A DNA stretch of 15,115 bases. It comes from Atribacterota bacterium (GTDB lineage: Bacteria; Atribacterota; Phoenicimicrobiia; Phoenicimicrobiales; Phoenicimicrobiaceae). The notes below the pieces were generated by a model. That model made no database searches. It was not told where the DNA came from and worked only from the letters and a program-made list of their open reading frames with translations. Below, piece by piece: positions 1 through 7,474 of this stretch; position 1 is the first letter of the stretch; every line of letters starts with the position of its first letter. Location of the stretch: assembly GCA_030666935.1 (NCBI GenBank), contig DAOUWX010000021.1, positions 1 through 15,115 on the forward strand, written 5' to 3'. Both the position numbers and the translations under genes were made by a program.

Positions 1-848
1 AATAAGATGGTTCCCACAAAGCCTAACTCTTCTCCCACTACAGAAAATATGAAATCAGTGTGTTGAGCTGGTAAAAAATTTAACTGACTTTGTAGACCAC
101 TAAAGATTCCATTTCCTAAGAAACCTCCTGAACCGATGGCAATCCTAGACTGGATAACATTATAGCCGCCCCCTAAAGGATCCAGGTTAGGATTTAAAAA
201 TAAAATTAATCTATTTTTCTGATAATCTTTTAAAAAAGTCCACAAAACCGGAATAGAAGATAGGGCCGCTAAAAAAGTAAAAATTAAAAATTTTATCTTA
301 ACCCCTGCCACAAACAACATTATTATAAGAATAGCTAAATATACTAAAGAAGTGCCCAAATCTGGCTGCATAAACACCAACAAAATTAATAACCCGGTGT
401 AAGCAAACGGTAGTAAATAATAGAAAAAATTATCCAATTTTGGTTTGTTTTTAGATAAAAAATCCGCTAAAAACACTATTAAAGCGATTTTAGCAAACTC
501 GGAGGGTTGAAAGTCAAAAGGTCCTATAGCCAGCCAGCGCCTTGCTCCATAAGTTGATCTACCGGCAAATATGACCATTATCAGTAAAACAATAGCCCCA
601 AAATAGATTACTTTAGAATATCTTTCCAAGTTATGATAATCGACAAAAATTATTATAGTTAAAAACATAAATCCTAACAACGCCCATAATGATTGCCTCT
701 TTACAAAAAAATAAGGATCGCTTCCCGTTGTAGCTGCCAAACGTGTTGAACTGTATAATACTAAAAGTCCGTAAAAACAGAGAAACACTACGGCAAAAAG
801 AAGAGTAAAATCTAAATTTTCAGTTAATCTATCTAATTTTTCCTTCAA
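1..848 (-). CDS. rodA: RodA, SEDS-family peptidoglycan glycosyltransferase (C-terminus cut by window edge)
   Basis: RodA polymerises lipid II into glycan strands in the inner membrane, working with the class B PBP2 encoded just upstream. I translated about 282 residues of a family usually near 370, so the C-terminus lies beyond base 1. Visible SEDS signatures are QPSEFAK (residues 114-120), the GARRW loop (101-105), MQPDLGTS (160-167) and HTDFIFSVVGEELG (263-276), which holds the conserved Asp265. Many hydrophobic segments are present. The start is TTG at 848, chosen because GGAGG lies seven bases upstream; an ATG at 855 directly abuts that GGAGG and its frame stops after eight codons. The mrdA stop is 84 bases upstream, and a large hairpin (891-931) lies in this gap, so expression of rodA relative to mrdA may depend on that structure. 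Confidence 0.93.
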   Translation of the reverse strand, partial: MKEKLDRLTENLDFTLLFAVVFLCFYGLLVLYSSTRLAATTGSDPYFFVKRQSLWALLGFMFLTIIIFVDYHNLERYSKVIYFGAIVLLIMVIFAGRSTYGARRWLAIGPFDFQPSEFAKIALIVFLADFLSKNKPKLDNFFYYLLPFAYTGLLILLVFMQPDLGTSLVYLAILIIMLFVAGVKIKFLIFTFLAALSSIPVLWTFLKDYQKNRLILFLNPNLDPLGGGYNVIQSRIAIGSGGFLGNGIFSGLQSQLNFLPAQHTDFIFSVVGEELGFVGTIL

Positions 849-890
849 CTTTCATCCTCCAAAATTAGGATCCCAGCATAAAACTTCATC

Positions 891-931
891 AAAAGTTTCC
901 CAAAGGTGCCAGGCACCTTTGGGAAACTTTT
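891..931. repeat. GTGCC-N-GGCAC palindrome, copy 1 (long-arm type A)
   Basis: Two perfect 20-base arms (891-910 and 912-931) surround a single unpaired A at 911. It begins two bases past the mrdA stop codon and lies between mrdA and rodA. The apex reads AAAGGTGCCAGGCACCTTT and the outer arm adds GTTTCCC/GGGAAAC. T-rich runs on both sides make it look like a bidirectional intrinsic terminator, although read-through would be needed to express rodA from the mreD promoter. It is almost identical to the copy at 8832-8874, with one base difference beside the apex. I interpret it as a dispersed REP-like element because five related palindromes occur in the window. Confidence 0.9.
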
Positions 932-932
932 T

Positions 933-2696
933 TTAATTTTTAATATTAAAATATTTTTCCAGCATTGCACGGGCTATGGGAGCGGCTGCTTCTCCCCCTT
1001 CTCCTCCATTTTCTAAAAAAATGGTGATGCAAATTTCCGGGTCTTCATACGGTGCAAACCCGATAAACCAGGCGTGAGTTTCCCCCTGAGGATTTTGAGC
1101 GGTCCCGGTCTTCCCGGCTACCGTTAATTCTTCAATATTTGCTCTCCAACCCGTCCCTTTTAATATAGTCTGCCTTAATCCTTCTTTAATGATTTTAAAT
1201 GTATCCGAAGAAAAGTCTACTTTTTTATAAATTTCCGGTTTAATTTCTTTTACTGTGTTGCCGTCGGTAGAAATTATCTTTTTTACTAAATGCAACTTGT
1301 AAACTTCTCCTTCTGTAGAGATAATAGTAATAATATTATGCACTTGTAGAGGGGTTAACAAAAGATATCCCTGACCGATAGAAAGATTTATAGTATCACC
1401 GGGGAACCAGATCTCTTTAACTTCTCTCTGCTTCCATTGGGCAGAAGGAATTGTCCCAATAGCTTCTGCGGGCAGATCAATACCCAACTTTTCTCCCAAT
1501 CCAAATTTCTGCATATATTTATTAAACCTATCAATCCCCAGATCTTTTCCTAAAGTATAAAAATAGATATTACATGAATGAGCAATTCCGTCTACAATAC
1601 TCAAACTTCCGTGTCCGGTCTCCTTCCAGCAAGTAAAGACCCGATCAGCTAATTCAAAAGTACCCGAACAATAAATATTTCTTTTTCTATCGGTAACTTC
1701 TTCTTCCAGAGCAGCTACCGCTGTAACCACTTTAAATATCGAACCAGGAGAATAAAGGCCCTGAACACTTCGGTTGGTCAAGGGGTAATCGGTATCAGAA
1801 GAAAGCCTTTGCCAATCAGAGCTGGAAATTCCATTAGCAAATAAATTAGGGCTAAAAGAGGGCTTGTTAACTAATGCTAATATTTCACCGTTGTTAGGAT
1901 CACTTACTATAATAGAACCTTTTTTGTCAAAGAGTAAATTTTCTCCGTAGAGCTGTAAATCTCTATCGATAGTTAAGACCAAATCTTCGCCCGGAACTGG
2001 TTTCTGATATAACAAAGTAGCCACTTCCTGACCCAAGGCATCAACTTCGACTTCCTTCCCTCCTTTTTCTCCTCTCAAAATATCATCATAATATTTCTCC
2101 AGTCCGTCTTTTCCTATGATGTCTCCTCCTTGAAAATTTGGATTGCCGAATTGCTGTAACTCTTCTTTGTCTATTTCTCCCACATAACCCAGGCTATGAG
2201 CTGCAAAATCATGGTAAAGATAATCCCTTCGAGGTTTAACCTCTAAAACTACTCCCTTTAATTCATCTTTTCTCTCTTCAATCTCCACTATTCTATTTGT
2301 CTTGCAGTCATCCAAGATTTTTACCGGTTTAAAAGGGTTTTCCCGGTAATTCTTTACTGTCTGCGATATTTCTTCTGGAGAAATACCTATAATTTTACTT
2401 AGTCTTTCACTCAGTTTTTCTAAATTGTCGACCTCTGCCGGGATCACAGAAACTACTACTGCCGGACGATTGGTAACCAACAACTTTTCCTGACGGTCAT
2501 AAATCCTGCCCCGCGGAGCATCTTCTACCAGGGAACGAATACAATTCTCTACCGCTCTTTCCTTAAATTCCTCTCCTTTAATCATCTGCAAATACCACAA
2601 ACTGATAACTAATATTGAAAAACAGATGACCATAAATATTAATAACCAATTTAACCGTTGTTTTACATCTTCCGGAACTGTAGAAGATTCCCTCAT
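933..2696 (-). CDS. mrdA: Penicillin-binding protein 2, peptidoglycan transpeptidase for elongation
   Basis: A class B PBP that cross-links peptidoglycan on the outer face of the inner membrane as partner of RodA. The 587-residue length is normal. A single N-terminal membrane anchor spans about residues 16-37. The PBP dimer/pedestal region follows, with the GRIYDR motif at 63-68. The transpeptidase domain carries the active-site SxxK as S319-I-F-K322, the SxN motif as S374-C-N376, and K529-T-G531. In the first motif Ile replaces the more common Thr (STFK). The ATG at 2696 has GAGGAGT four bases upstream. Gene order mreD-mrdA-rodA is the classic rod-shape arrangement. Both of its flanking gaps hold GTGCC-N-GGCAC palindromes. 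Confidence 0.96.
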   Translation of the reverse strand: MRESSTVPEDVKQRLNWLLIFMVICFSILVISLWYLQMIKGEEFKERAVENCIRSLVEDAPRGRIYDRQEKLLVTNRPAVVVSVIPAEVDNLEKLSERLSKIIGISPEEISQTVKNYRENPFKPVKILDDCKTNRIVEIEERKDELKGVVLEVKPRRDYLYHDFAAHSLGYVGEIDKEELQQFGNPNFQGGDIIGKDGLEKYYDDILRGEKGGKEVEVDALGQEVATLLYQKPVPGEDLVLTIDRDLQLYGENLLFDKKGSIIVSDPNNGEILALVNKPSFSPNLFANGISSSDWQRLSSDTDYPLTNRSVQGLYSPGSIFKVVTAVAALEEEVTDRKRNIYCSGTFELADRVFTCWKETGHGSLSIVDGIAHSCNIYFYTLGKDLGIDRFNKYMQKFGLGEKLGIDLPAEAIGTIPSAQWKQREVKEIWFPGDTINLSIGQGYLLLTPLQVHNIITIISTEGEVYKLHLVKKIISTDGNTVKEIKPEIYKKVDFSSDTFKIIKEGLRQTILKGTGWRANIEELTVAGKTGTAQNPQGETHAWFIGFAPYEDPEICITIFLENGGEGGEAAAPIARAMLEKYFNIKN

Positions 2697-2720
2697 AATT
2701 ACTCCTCAATTTTAATGGCA

Positions 2721-2759
2721 AAATGTAAAGAAAAGTGCCAGGCACTTTTCTTTACATTT
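2721..2759. repeat. GTGCC-N-GGCAC palindrome, copy 2 (type B arms)
   Basis: Perfect 19-base arms (2721-2739 and 2741-2759) with one unpaired A at 2740. It lies between the mreD stop (2770) and the mrdA start (2696), 24 bases before the mrdA start. The core GTGCCAGGCAC is shared with the other copies, but the flanking arm is ATGTAAAGAAAA with its exact complement, unlike the arms at 891 or 6486. No strong T-run follows on either strand, so it looks less like a terminator than copies 1 and 4. Transcripts reading from mreD into mrdA would fold this hairpin just before the mrdA ribosome site. Confidence 0.9.
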
Positions 2760-2769
2760 CGTTAAATTT

Positions 2770-3258
2770 TTATTCTTTAATCTTCTGGAAAAGTTTATTT
2801 ATTGCTAAAAAAATAAAAGGTGATAGCAGGCTGCTATATAAAGCCTCCGGAAGGGCTACTTGTTTTAAGCTCCAGGCCAGATTATATTCAATTCCAAAAG
2901 CACGTAGTAGCAAAAATATTAAAATACTTTGTATAAATGATGCAATAAAAGTTATTACCGGAATAAGAAATAATATATGTTCATAAAATATTTTTTCTTT
3001 TAAAATTCCACAGGTAAAACCTATCACCGTCTTTGCCAGAGCATTTATTCCCAAGAGGCCGGTAGAAAAGATATCCTGCAAAAGGCCGGAAGCAAATCCG
3101 GAGATAGTCCCTTCTTTTTCTCCCTTCAGTAAGGAAAAAACTACTACCACCACCATTATCAAATCAGGCTTTAATCCTAAAATGGTAATCGAATTAATGA
3201 GAGTAAGTTGAATTAGTAAGGCAACTATAATTATTGCACCTTTAAGCAAAATTATCAT
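2770..3258 (-). CDS. mreD: MreD, rod-shape-determining membrane protein
   Basis: A 162-residue, very hydrophobic protein with about five membrane segments, the usual MreD size and character. The conserved stretch GLLQDIFSTGLLGINALAK (residues 58-76) matches the family pattern in which an Asp lies in the second or third helix region. MreD acts in the elongasome with MreC, RodA and PBP2 in the inner membrane. The ATG at 3258 has AAGGAGA about eight bases upstream. A good sigma70-type promoter lies at 3305-3333, so this is probably the first gene of the mreD-mrdA-rodA transcript. mreB and mreC, which often precede mreD, are not adjacent here. Confidence 0.9.
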   Translation of the reverse strand: MIILLKGAIIIVALLIQLTLINSITILGLKPDLIMVVVVVFSLLKGEKEGTISGFASGLLQDIFSTGLLGINALAKTVIGFTCGILKEKIFYEHILFLIPVITFIASFIQSILIFLLLRAFGIEYNLAWSLKQVALPEALYSSLLSPFIFLAINKLFQKIKE

Positions 3259-3304
3259 CAGCTATCTCCTTATTTAATTTATTAATTATAAAAACACGGA
3301 TATT

Positions 3305-3333
3305 AATATAAAATAAAGGGTGATGCTTGTCTA
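3305..3333 (-). promoter_or_regulatory. Putative sigma70-type promoter for mreD-mrdA-rodA
   Basis: On the minus strand, TAGACA (complement of 3328-3333) and TATATT (complement of 3305-3310) are separated by exactly 17 bases. Each box matches consensus at five of six positions. The predicted transcript would start near 3298, giving a leader of about 40 bases before the mreD ATG. The sequence is AT-rich, so some chance matching is possible. Confidence 0.6.
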
Positions 3334-3552
3334 AGATATAATGAGGAGGATTAAATTATTTTAGCATTCAGAACTTTAAGACTTTAAGAATAAGTAAATA
3401 GAGTGATCGACAATATTATAATTCTATTACCTATCGCCATTAAGATAATGCATTAATACTAAAATAGTAAATTAATCAATCTTTTATAATTCTATTTTGG
3501 GCTATTTCAACTAATTATCATTTACTTATTAAACATTATCTATTGTCGATTA
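3334..3552. other. AT-rich intergenic region with short direct and inverted repeats
   Basis: The whole gap between mreD and the upstream glycosyltransferase gene is 294 bases (3259-3552), and I find no convincing gene in it. It contains a 13-base direct repeat (TTATAATTCTATT at 3416-3428 and 3484-3496), an 11-base inverted pair (3389-3399 and 3520-3530), a 10-base inverted pair (ATCGACAATA at 3406-3415, complement at 3541-3550) and a tandem ACTTTAAG (3373-3388). A GAGGAGG at about 3352-3358 on the plus strand is not followed by a usable reading frame. The region may be a decayed or rearranged element, or simply low-complexity spacer. Confidence 0.45.
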
Positions 3553-5244
3553 TTAATCTACTTCTTTTAGAGAATAAACCATTTTCCCTAAAATCACCAA
3601 CCAGATGAAGTAAAAAAGGGCTAAAGTCCGAAAAGCCCTGTTTGGCTGCTTAATCGATCTATAAATCCATTCCATTCCGTGTCTTTGCATCCACAATGGT
3701 GCCCGCGGTATCCTGCCGGAAAGAACATCAAAACTTCCGCCTACCCCCATACAGACCGGGACATCTAATTTATCTAAATTTTTACTAATCCACTTTTCTT
3801 GCTTGGGCACACCCATACCCACCAGCAATATATCCGGTCTACTTTCTCTAATCTCGTCAATAATCTCTTCTTCCTCTTTATTCTTAGCGCTATTACTATT
3901 TTTAACATCTTCACAATTCTGAGAATCTTCACAAACAAAATAACCATGATGAGTTCCGGTTATTTTTATTCCCGGGTATTTCCTGGTTAAATTTAAGGCG
4001 GCTTCCCCGGCCACACCAGGATAAGAGCCTAATAAATATAAGGAATACCCTTTCTTGGTGGCTAATCTGCATATGTTGTGTATTATATCGATACCGGTTA
4101 CCCTTTCAGCTAAAGGATAATTTAAAGTTGTAGTAGCCCATAAAATGCCTGCCCCATCAGGAGTAACCAAATCTGCGGATTTTAATATGGCGTGATACTC
4201 GGGGTCTTTCCTTGCCCGCAATACCGCTAAAGTATCAGGAGTAACTATCTGATGAGGTTTTTTAGAAATTATAAATTCCTCTATTCTTTGAATAGTTTCT
4301 TGATTATCCACCTGGTCAATACCCACCTGAAAAAGTTTTATGCGGTTGTTGAAAATATCCTTTTCGATAATCAATTCCTCTGACTGAATCTTGTTCTTCA
4401 ACAATTCAAAAGCCATCCAGCCAAAAGCAGTCAGAGTTATCAATAGATAAAAATTCTGGTATATGGAAATAATAAAAGCTGCTAAACTTAAGTAGAGAGA
4501 GACGCTAATAATAGTTATATTTGCTCCTTGAGCCGAAAACCCATAAGATTGCAATTTCTGGCGTAACCTGCTCCTGCTCCCGCTCTCCGAAAATGATGGG
4601 GATTTTCCTCCTATGTCCGAGCCTGGACTTTCCTGGCGGGCATAGTTAGCCACAATAGAATAAGAGCTGTCTATAATCGGTACGCCCAAAATTAAAAGAG
4701 GGATCAATAAAGTTAAAGCTGCGGTACTCTTGGATACACCCACAATAGCAATCACCGCTAGTATAAATCCAAAAGACATATAGTAGGAAGAAAATTTCCC
4801 CCGGGGGATATATTTGATAAAAATAAAGGAAATCGCTGCCATAATAAAAGATAGCGCTTCTGCCAAAATTAACCCCTGCCTCTGAATGAGGGAGACCACT
4901 AAAAAAGTTAGGGAGGCGATAAAGACAATATAGGGAGTGATGTCTCCCAGTTCATCTGCCTGACCGATAGAATTAGTAATGCTTATCAGCCAGATTATGG
5001 TTAGGGGGATAGATAAATAGCTAAGATAAAGATACCCTCCTGATAAGGAGGAGGAGGAGGAAGGAGCCCGTAAAAATTCTATTTTAACTCCAGAATAAAT
5101 TATAATTAATGAAATTAAAACTTGAAATATCAATTTAACCCCTGTGGGAAGCTTTCTCTTTCTGTCTATCCTCCCCAGGATGACCATCAGCACACTACAT
5201 ATAACGATACCTGTAATTTTAAACACCATTCCGGTTTCAAACAT
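3553..5244 (-). CDS. Fusion: degenerate WecA/TagO-like membrane domain + WecG/TagA/CpsF glycosyltransferase (GT26)
   Basis: Residues 302-555 are a GT26 glycosyltransferase of the WecG/TagA/CpsF family, which adds the second sugar to a polyprenyl-PP-linked sugar. Visible signatures are VTPDTL (334-339), TPDGAG (361-366, with the likely catalytic Asp), MGVPKQEKW (477-485) and GGSFDVLSGRIPRAP (502-516). Residues 1-290 follow the WecA/TagO/MraY fold in order (compare ITNSI 89-93, VGVSKSTAAL 169-178, GVPIID 187-192). The key motifs are lost: the DD pair is RIDRKR (25-30), NLIDGLDG is replaced by GQADELGD (94-101), FLGDSGS is absent, and the HHR loop is replaced by a Ser/Gly/Arg linker (205-228). 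The first two helices are also missing; an in-frame TAA three codons before the ATG rules out a longer start. I infer that this half is a membrane scaffold. Acceptor and donor sugars are unknown. Confidence 0.88.
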   Translation of the reverse strand: MFETGMVFKITGIVICSVLMVILGRIDRKRKLPTGVKLIFQVLISLIIIYSGVKIEFLRAPSSSSSLSGGYLYLSYLSIPLTIIWLISITNSIGQADELGDITPYIVFIASLTFLVVSLIQRQGLILAEALSFIMAAISFIFIKYIPRGKFSSYYMSFGFILAVIAIVGVSKSTAALTLLIPLLILGVPIIDSSYSIVANYARQESPGSDIGGKSPSFSESGSRSRLRQKLQSYGFSAQGANITIISVSLYLSLAAFIISIYQNFYLLITLTAFGWMAFELLKNKIQSEELIIEKDIFNNRIKLFQVGIDQVDNQETIQRIEEFIISKKPHQIVTPDTLAVLRARKDPEYHAILKSADLVTPDGAGILWATTTLNYPLAERVTGIDIIHNICRLATKKGYSLYLLGSYPGVAGEAALNLTRKYPGIKITGTHHGYFVCEDSQNCEDVKNSNSAKNKEEEEIIDEIRESRPDILLVGMGVPKQEKWISKNLDKLDVPVCMGVGGSFDVLSGRIPRAPLWMQRHGMEWIYRSIKQPNRAFRTLALFYFIWLVILGKMVYSLKEVD

Positions 5245-5418
5245 ATAAAATTATTTTCCTTTATTATTTCGTTTATTTATTTTTATCCTTATTTTTGTCT
5301 TATCTTTCTGTTCTTTCTGCTTTTTATCTTTTTTTTGCTTAATCTAATTATCTTAATACGATAAAAGTATTTTAAATTCCTTCTTTTTAAGATAAATTTT
5401 TAAAATTAAAATTAATTA
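5245..5418 (-). other. A-rich, purine-rich leader between epimerase and fusion gene
   Basis: Read on the transcribed strand, about 5245-5340 is almost all A and G with very few C, ending in AAAGGA twelve bases before the fusion-gene ATG. Such a leader would be largely unstructured. No clear promoter or terminator is visible, so co-transcription with the epimerase is plausible across this 174-base gap. A plus-strand open frame over it is only the hydrophobic-looking reverse of the purine run. Confidence 0.4.
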
Positions 5419-6465
5419 TTAAATCTTCTCTTTAAACCAGTTAACTGTCTTTTCTAAACCCCTTGGAAAGTCAAACTGTGGCTGCCATCCTAAAACCTCA
5501 CTGATTAAGCGGCAATTCAGAATATTCTTTCTTAAATCCCCTGCTCTAGGGGGTCCGTAATGCGCCGGATGAGGGAATTTTATAATCTCCTTTAAAAGAG
5601 AAAAGATTTCATTTACCGAAACTCCTCTTCCGGTCCCCAGATTGAAGCTATTAAGTTTAATTTCAGGTTCTGGTTTGACTTTAGTTTCGGTTTCAGTTTT
5701 GGCTTCTTTTTCTTTTTCTTTAGTTTTTTGTACTTCCCGAATATCTTTAGATAATTTTACCATATTTTGAAGAGCGAGTAAATTAGCTTGGGCAATATCT
5801 TCTACATAAATATAATCTCTGATATATTCTCCATCACCATTTATAGTGGGAATCTCTCCTTTTAGCATCTTTTCTATAAATATTGCGATAACTCCGGCCT
5901 CACCATAAGGGTCCTGACGGGGTCCATAGACATTTCCATATCTCAATGCTACATACGGGAGATTATAATTTTTTTGATAGAAATCAAGATAATGTTCAAC
6001 AGCAACTTTACTGATTCCGTAAGGCGATTGAGGTCTGAAAGGGTAATCTTCGGTAATGGGAAAATGCTCTGGTTCTCCATAAATAGTCCCACCACTGGAG
6101 GCAAAGACTATTCCCTTGACCTGCTGGTCCAACAGACAGCATTGCAATAAATTCAAGGAACCCAGGATATTGGTCTGCGCATCAAATAAAGGGTCTCTTA
6201 CGGAAAAAGAAACACTAATCTGGGCGGCTTCATGGAATATATAATCAGGCTTTTCCTGCTTAAATATTTCTGTTAATTCTTTTTTGTCGGAGATATTTAA
6301 TTTATAAAACCGGGCTTTTTGGTTAATATTTTCCTCTCTTCCGGAAGATAAATCATCAATTATCACAACTTCATAATTATTCTTGATAAGCAAATCCACA
6401 ATGTGCGAACCTATAAACCCTGCTCCACCGGTAACTAAAACGGTAATCTTTTTATTTTCACTCAC
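5419..6465 (-). CDS. NAD-dependent NDP-sugar epimerase (GalE / UDP-GlcNAc 4-epimerase-like, extended SDR)
   Basis: An extended short-chain dehydrogenase that probably inverts C4 of a UDP-sugar in the cytoplasm. Numbering from the chosen GTG: the NAD-binding GGAGFIG is at 13-19, SSGGTIYG at 123-130 supplies the Ser/Thr, and YGISK at 149-153 supplies the catalytic Tyr and Lys. RYGNVYGPRQDP (175-186) and RDYIYVEDIA (216-225) are typical of GalE-like members. Exact substrate (UDP-Glc, UDP-GlcNAc or a uronic acid) cannot be told. The GTG at 6465 is preferred because AAGGAAGGG lies nine bases upstream; the ATG at 6489 lies inside the palindrome at 6486-6516. An in-frame insertion at residues 236-269 (bases 5659-5760) is a Lys/Glu/Thr/Pro low-complexity tract placed just before the conserved NLGTG segment. 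Length from GTG is 348. Confidence 0.9.
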   Translation of the reverse strand: MSENKKITVLVTGGAGFIGSHIVDLLIKNNYEVVIIDDLSSGREENINQKARFYKLNISDKKELTEIFKQEKPDYIFHEAAQISVSFSVRDPLFDAQTNILGSLNLLQCCLLDQQVKGIVFASSGGTIYGEPEHFPITEDYPFRPQSPYGISKVAVEHYLDFYQKNYNLPYVALRYGNVYGPRQDPYGEAGVIAIFIEKMLKGEIPTINGDGEYIRDYIYVEDIAQANLLALQNMVKLSKDIREVQKTKEKEKEAKTETETKVKPEPEIKLNSFNLGTGRGVSVNEIFSLLKEIIKFPHPAHYGPPRAGDLRKNILNCRLISEVLGWQPQFDFPRGLEKTVNWFKEKI

Positions 6466-6474
6466 TTCTTCTTT

Positions 6475-6483
6475 CCCTTCCTT
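6475..6483 (-). promoter_or_regulatory. Ribosome binding site deciding the epimerase GTG start
   Basis: AAGGAAGGG on the minus strand, nine bases before the GTG at 6463-6465. It lies downstream of the ATG at 6489, so it serves the GTG rather than the ATG. Confidence 0.6.
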
Positions 6484-6485
6484 AC

Positions 6486-6516
6486 GCATAGAAAGGTGCC
6501 AGGCACCTTTCTATTC
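6486..6516. repeat. GTGCC-N-GGCAC palindrome, copy 3 (short-arm type C)
   Basis: Perfect 13-base arms (6488-6500 and 6502-6514) around A6501, extended by one more pair after a mismatch at 6487/6515. It lies in the 59-base gap between the WecA-like stop and the epimerase GTG. The arm sequence GCATAGAAAGG matches the copies flanking the transposase, so this copy belongs to the same subfamily as the likely source element. The palindrome contains the CAT that reads as ATG on the minus strand and creates a spurious upstream start for the epimerase. Confidence 0.88.
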
Positions 6517-6524
6517 ATTTTAGA

Positions 6525-7448
6525 TTAGAGCGCTAAAACAAGGGCGATTACGCTGCAGATAGCGCATATCCCCCATAAGATAAACACGACATTTTTATGC
6601 GATATTCCTCGGGCTAAAAGTCGATGGTGGAGATGCCCTTTATCGGCCTGAAATATAGGATGATGCCCCCGGTATCTCCTCCAGATAGCAAACAGGGTAT
6701 CAAAAATAGGTAGAGCCAGAATAATAATAGGGATAAAAATAAAAAAGGCATTCCCGCTGTTTAATATCCACACTGCCCCTACAGAAGATAACATAAAACC
6801 GGCAAAAGTACTGCCGGAATCTCCCAAAAAGATTTTAGCCGGATAAAAATTAAATTTTAAAAAAGCCAACATACTCCCCACCAGGGCGATTGATACAAGA
6901 TTGAGAGTTTCAAAATTCTGTCTTAATCCAAAAATAAAAAAAGTTATTAAGCTAATCACCGAAACTCCGCAGGCTAGCCCGTCTAAACCATCTATCAGGT
7001 TAATGGAATTAGTTACTCCTACTATCCAGAAGATTAAAATAGGATAAAGAAGATAACCTAACAGATCAAAAATTTTTAATTGATTAACTATAAAACTATT
7101 TATCAAATCACTGTTATATATAATCACTATTAAGGCAGGAACCATTTGAATGATGAATTTATGCCTGGGAGCAAGGTTTACTATGTCATCTACTACCCCT
7201 AATAATAAAATAATTACCCCGCCTATCAAGAGAGCTTTAACCTGTCCTTCTATCTGCACCACAAAGAGCAGGCTCAGTAAAAATCCAAAAAAAATAACTA
7301 TCCCTCCCAAATTAGGGATAGCTTCCTCGTGTATTTTACGATGACCCGGCAGGTCCATCATATTTTGTTTTTTTCCTACCTGAGCCATATAGGGAGTTAA
7401 AATATAAGAAACTATAAAGGCAATAACGCCGACTTCTAAATATTTCAA
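6525..7448 (-). CDS. WecA/TagO/MraY-family polyprenyl-phosphate sugar-1-phosphate transferase (intact)
   Basis: An inner-membrane enzyme that transfers a sugar-1-phosphate, usually GlcNAc-1-P, from its UDP form to undecaprenyl phosphate to prime a glycopolymer. All hallmark motifs are present in 307 residues: the N-terminal DLPGHRKIH (32-40), DD at 87-88, NLIDGLDG (150-157), FLGDSGS (207-213), and HLHHR (272-276) in the last cytoplasmic loop. The HHR-type loop points to the WecA/TagO branch rather than true MraY. The start is TTG at 7448 with AGGAG nine bases upstream. It is followed by the epimerase and the GT26 fusion, so it probably makes the lipid-linked acceptor that the fusion protein extends. 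It also serves as an intact reference for the degenerate domain in that fusion. Confidence 0.93.
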   Translation of the reverse strand: MKYLEVGVIAFIVSYILTPYMAQVGKKQNMMDLPGHRKIHEEAIPNLGGIVIFFGFLLSLLFVVQIEGQVKALLIGGVIILLLGVVDDIVNLAPRHKFIIQMVPALIVIIYNSDLINSFIVNQLKIFDLLGYLLYPILIFWIVGVTNSINLIDGLDGLACGVSVISLITFFIFGLRQNFETLNLVSIALVGSMLAFLKFNFYPAKIFLGDSGSTFAGFMLSSVGAVWILNSGNAFFIFIPIIILALPIFDTLFAIWRRYRGHHPIFQADKGHLHHRLLARGISHKNVVFILWGICAICSVIALVLAL

Positions 7449-7474
7449 ATAGATATTCTCCTGTTTATTAATTC

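Noticed and set aside
891..931. Plain intrinsic terminator with no link to mobile elements
   Set aside because: It may well terminate, but the same core occurs at five other sites including both flanks of a RAYT gene, and it sits inside an operon, so terminator alone does not explain it.
2735..2986. Plus-strand open frame starting in palindrome copy 2
   Set aside because: It lies antisense to mreD, has no recognisable domain and begins inside the hairpin.
3340..3370. GAGGAGG on the plus strand as a ribosome site for a small gene
   Set aside because: No start codon with a sustained reading frame follows; stops come quickly.
3553..5244. Treating the fusion gene as a pseudogene
   Set aside because: The frame is open for 563 codons, the GT26 half has its motifs intact and the N-terminal helices are preserved; only catalytic motifs of the WecA half are lost.
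5122..5364. Plus-strand open frame of 80 codons rich in Phe, Ile and Leu
   Set aside because: It is the reverse reading of the purine-rich leader and the start of the fusion gene. The hydrophobicity comes from T-rich complement, and there is no ribosome site.
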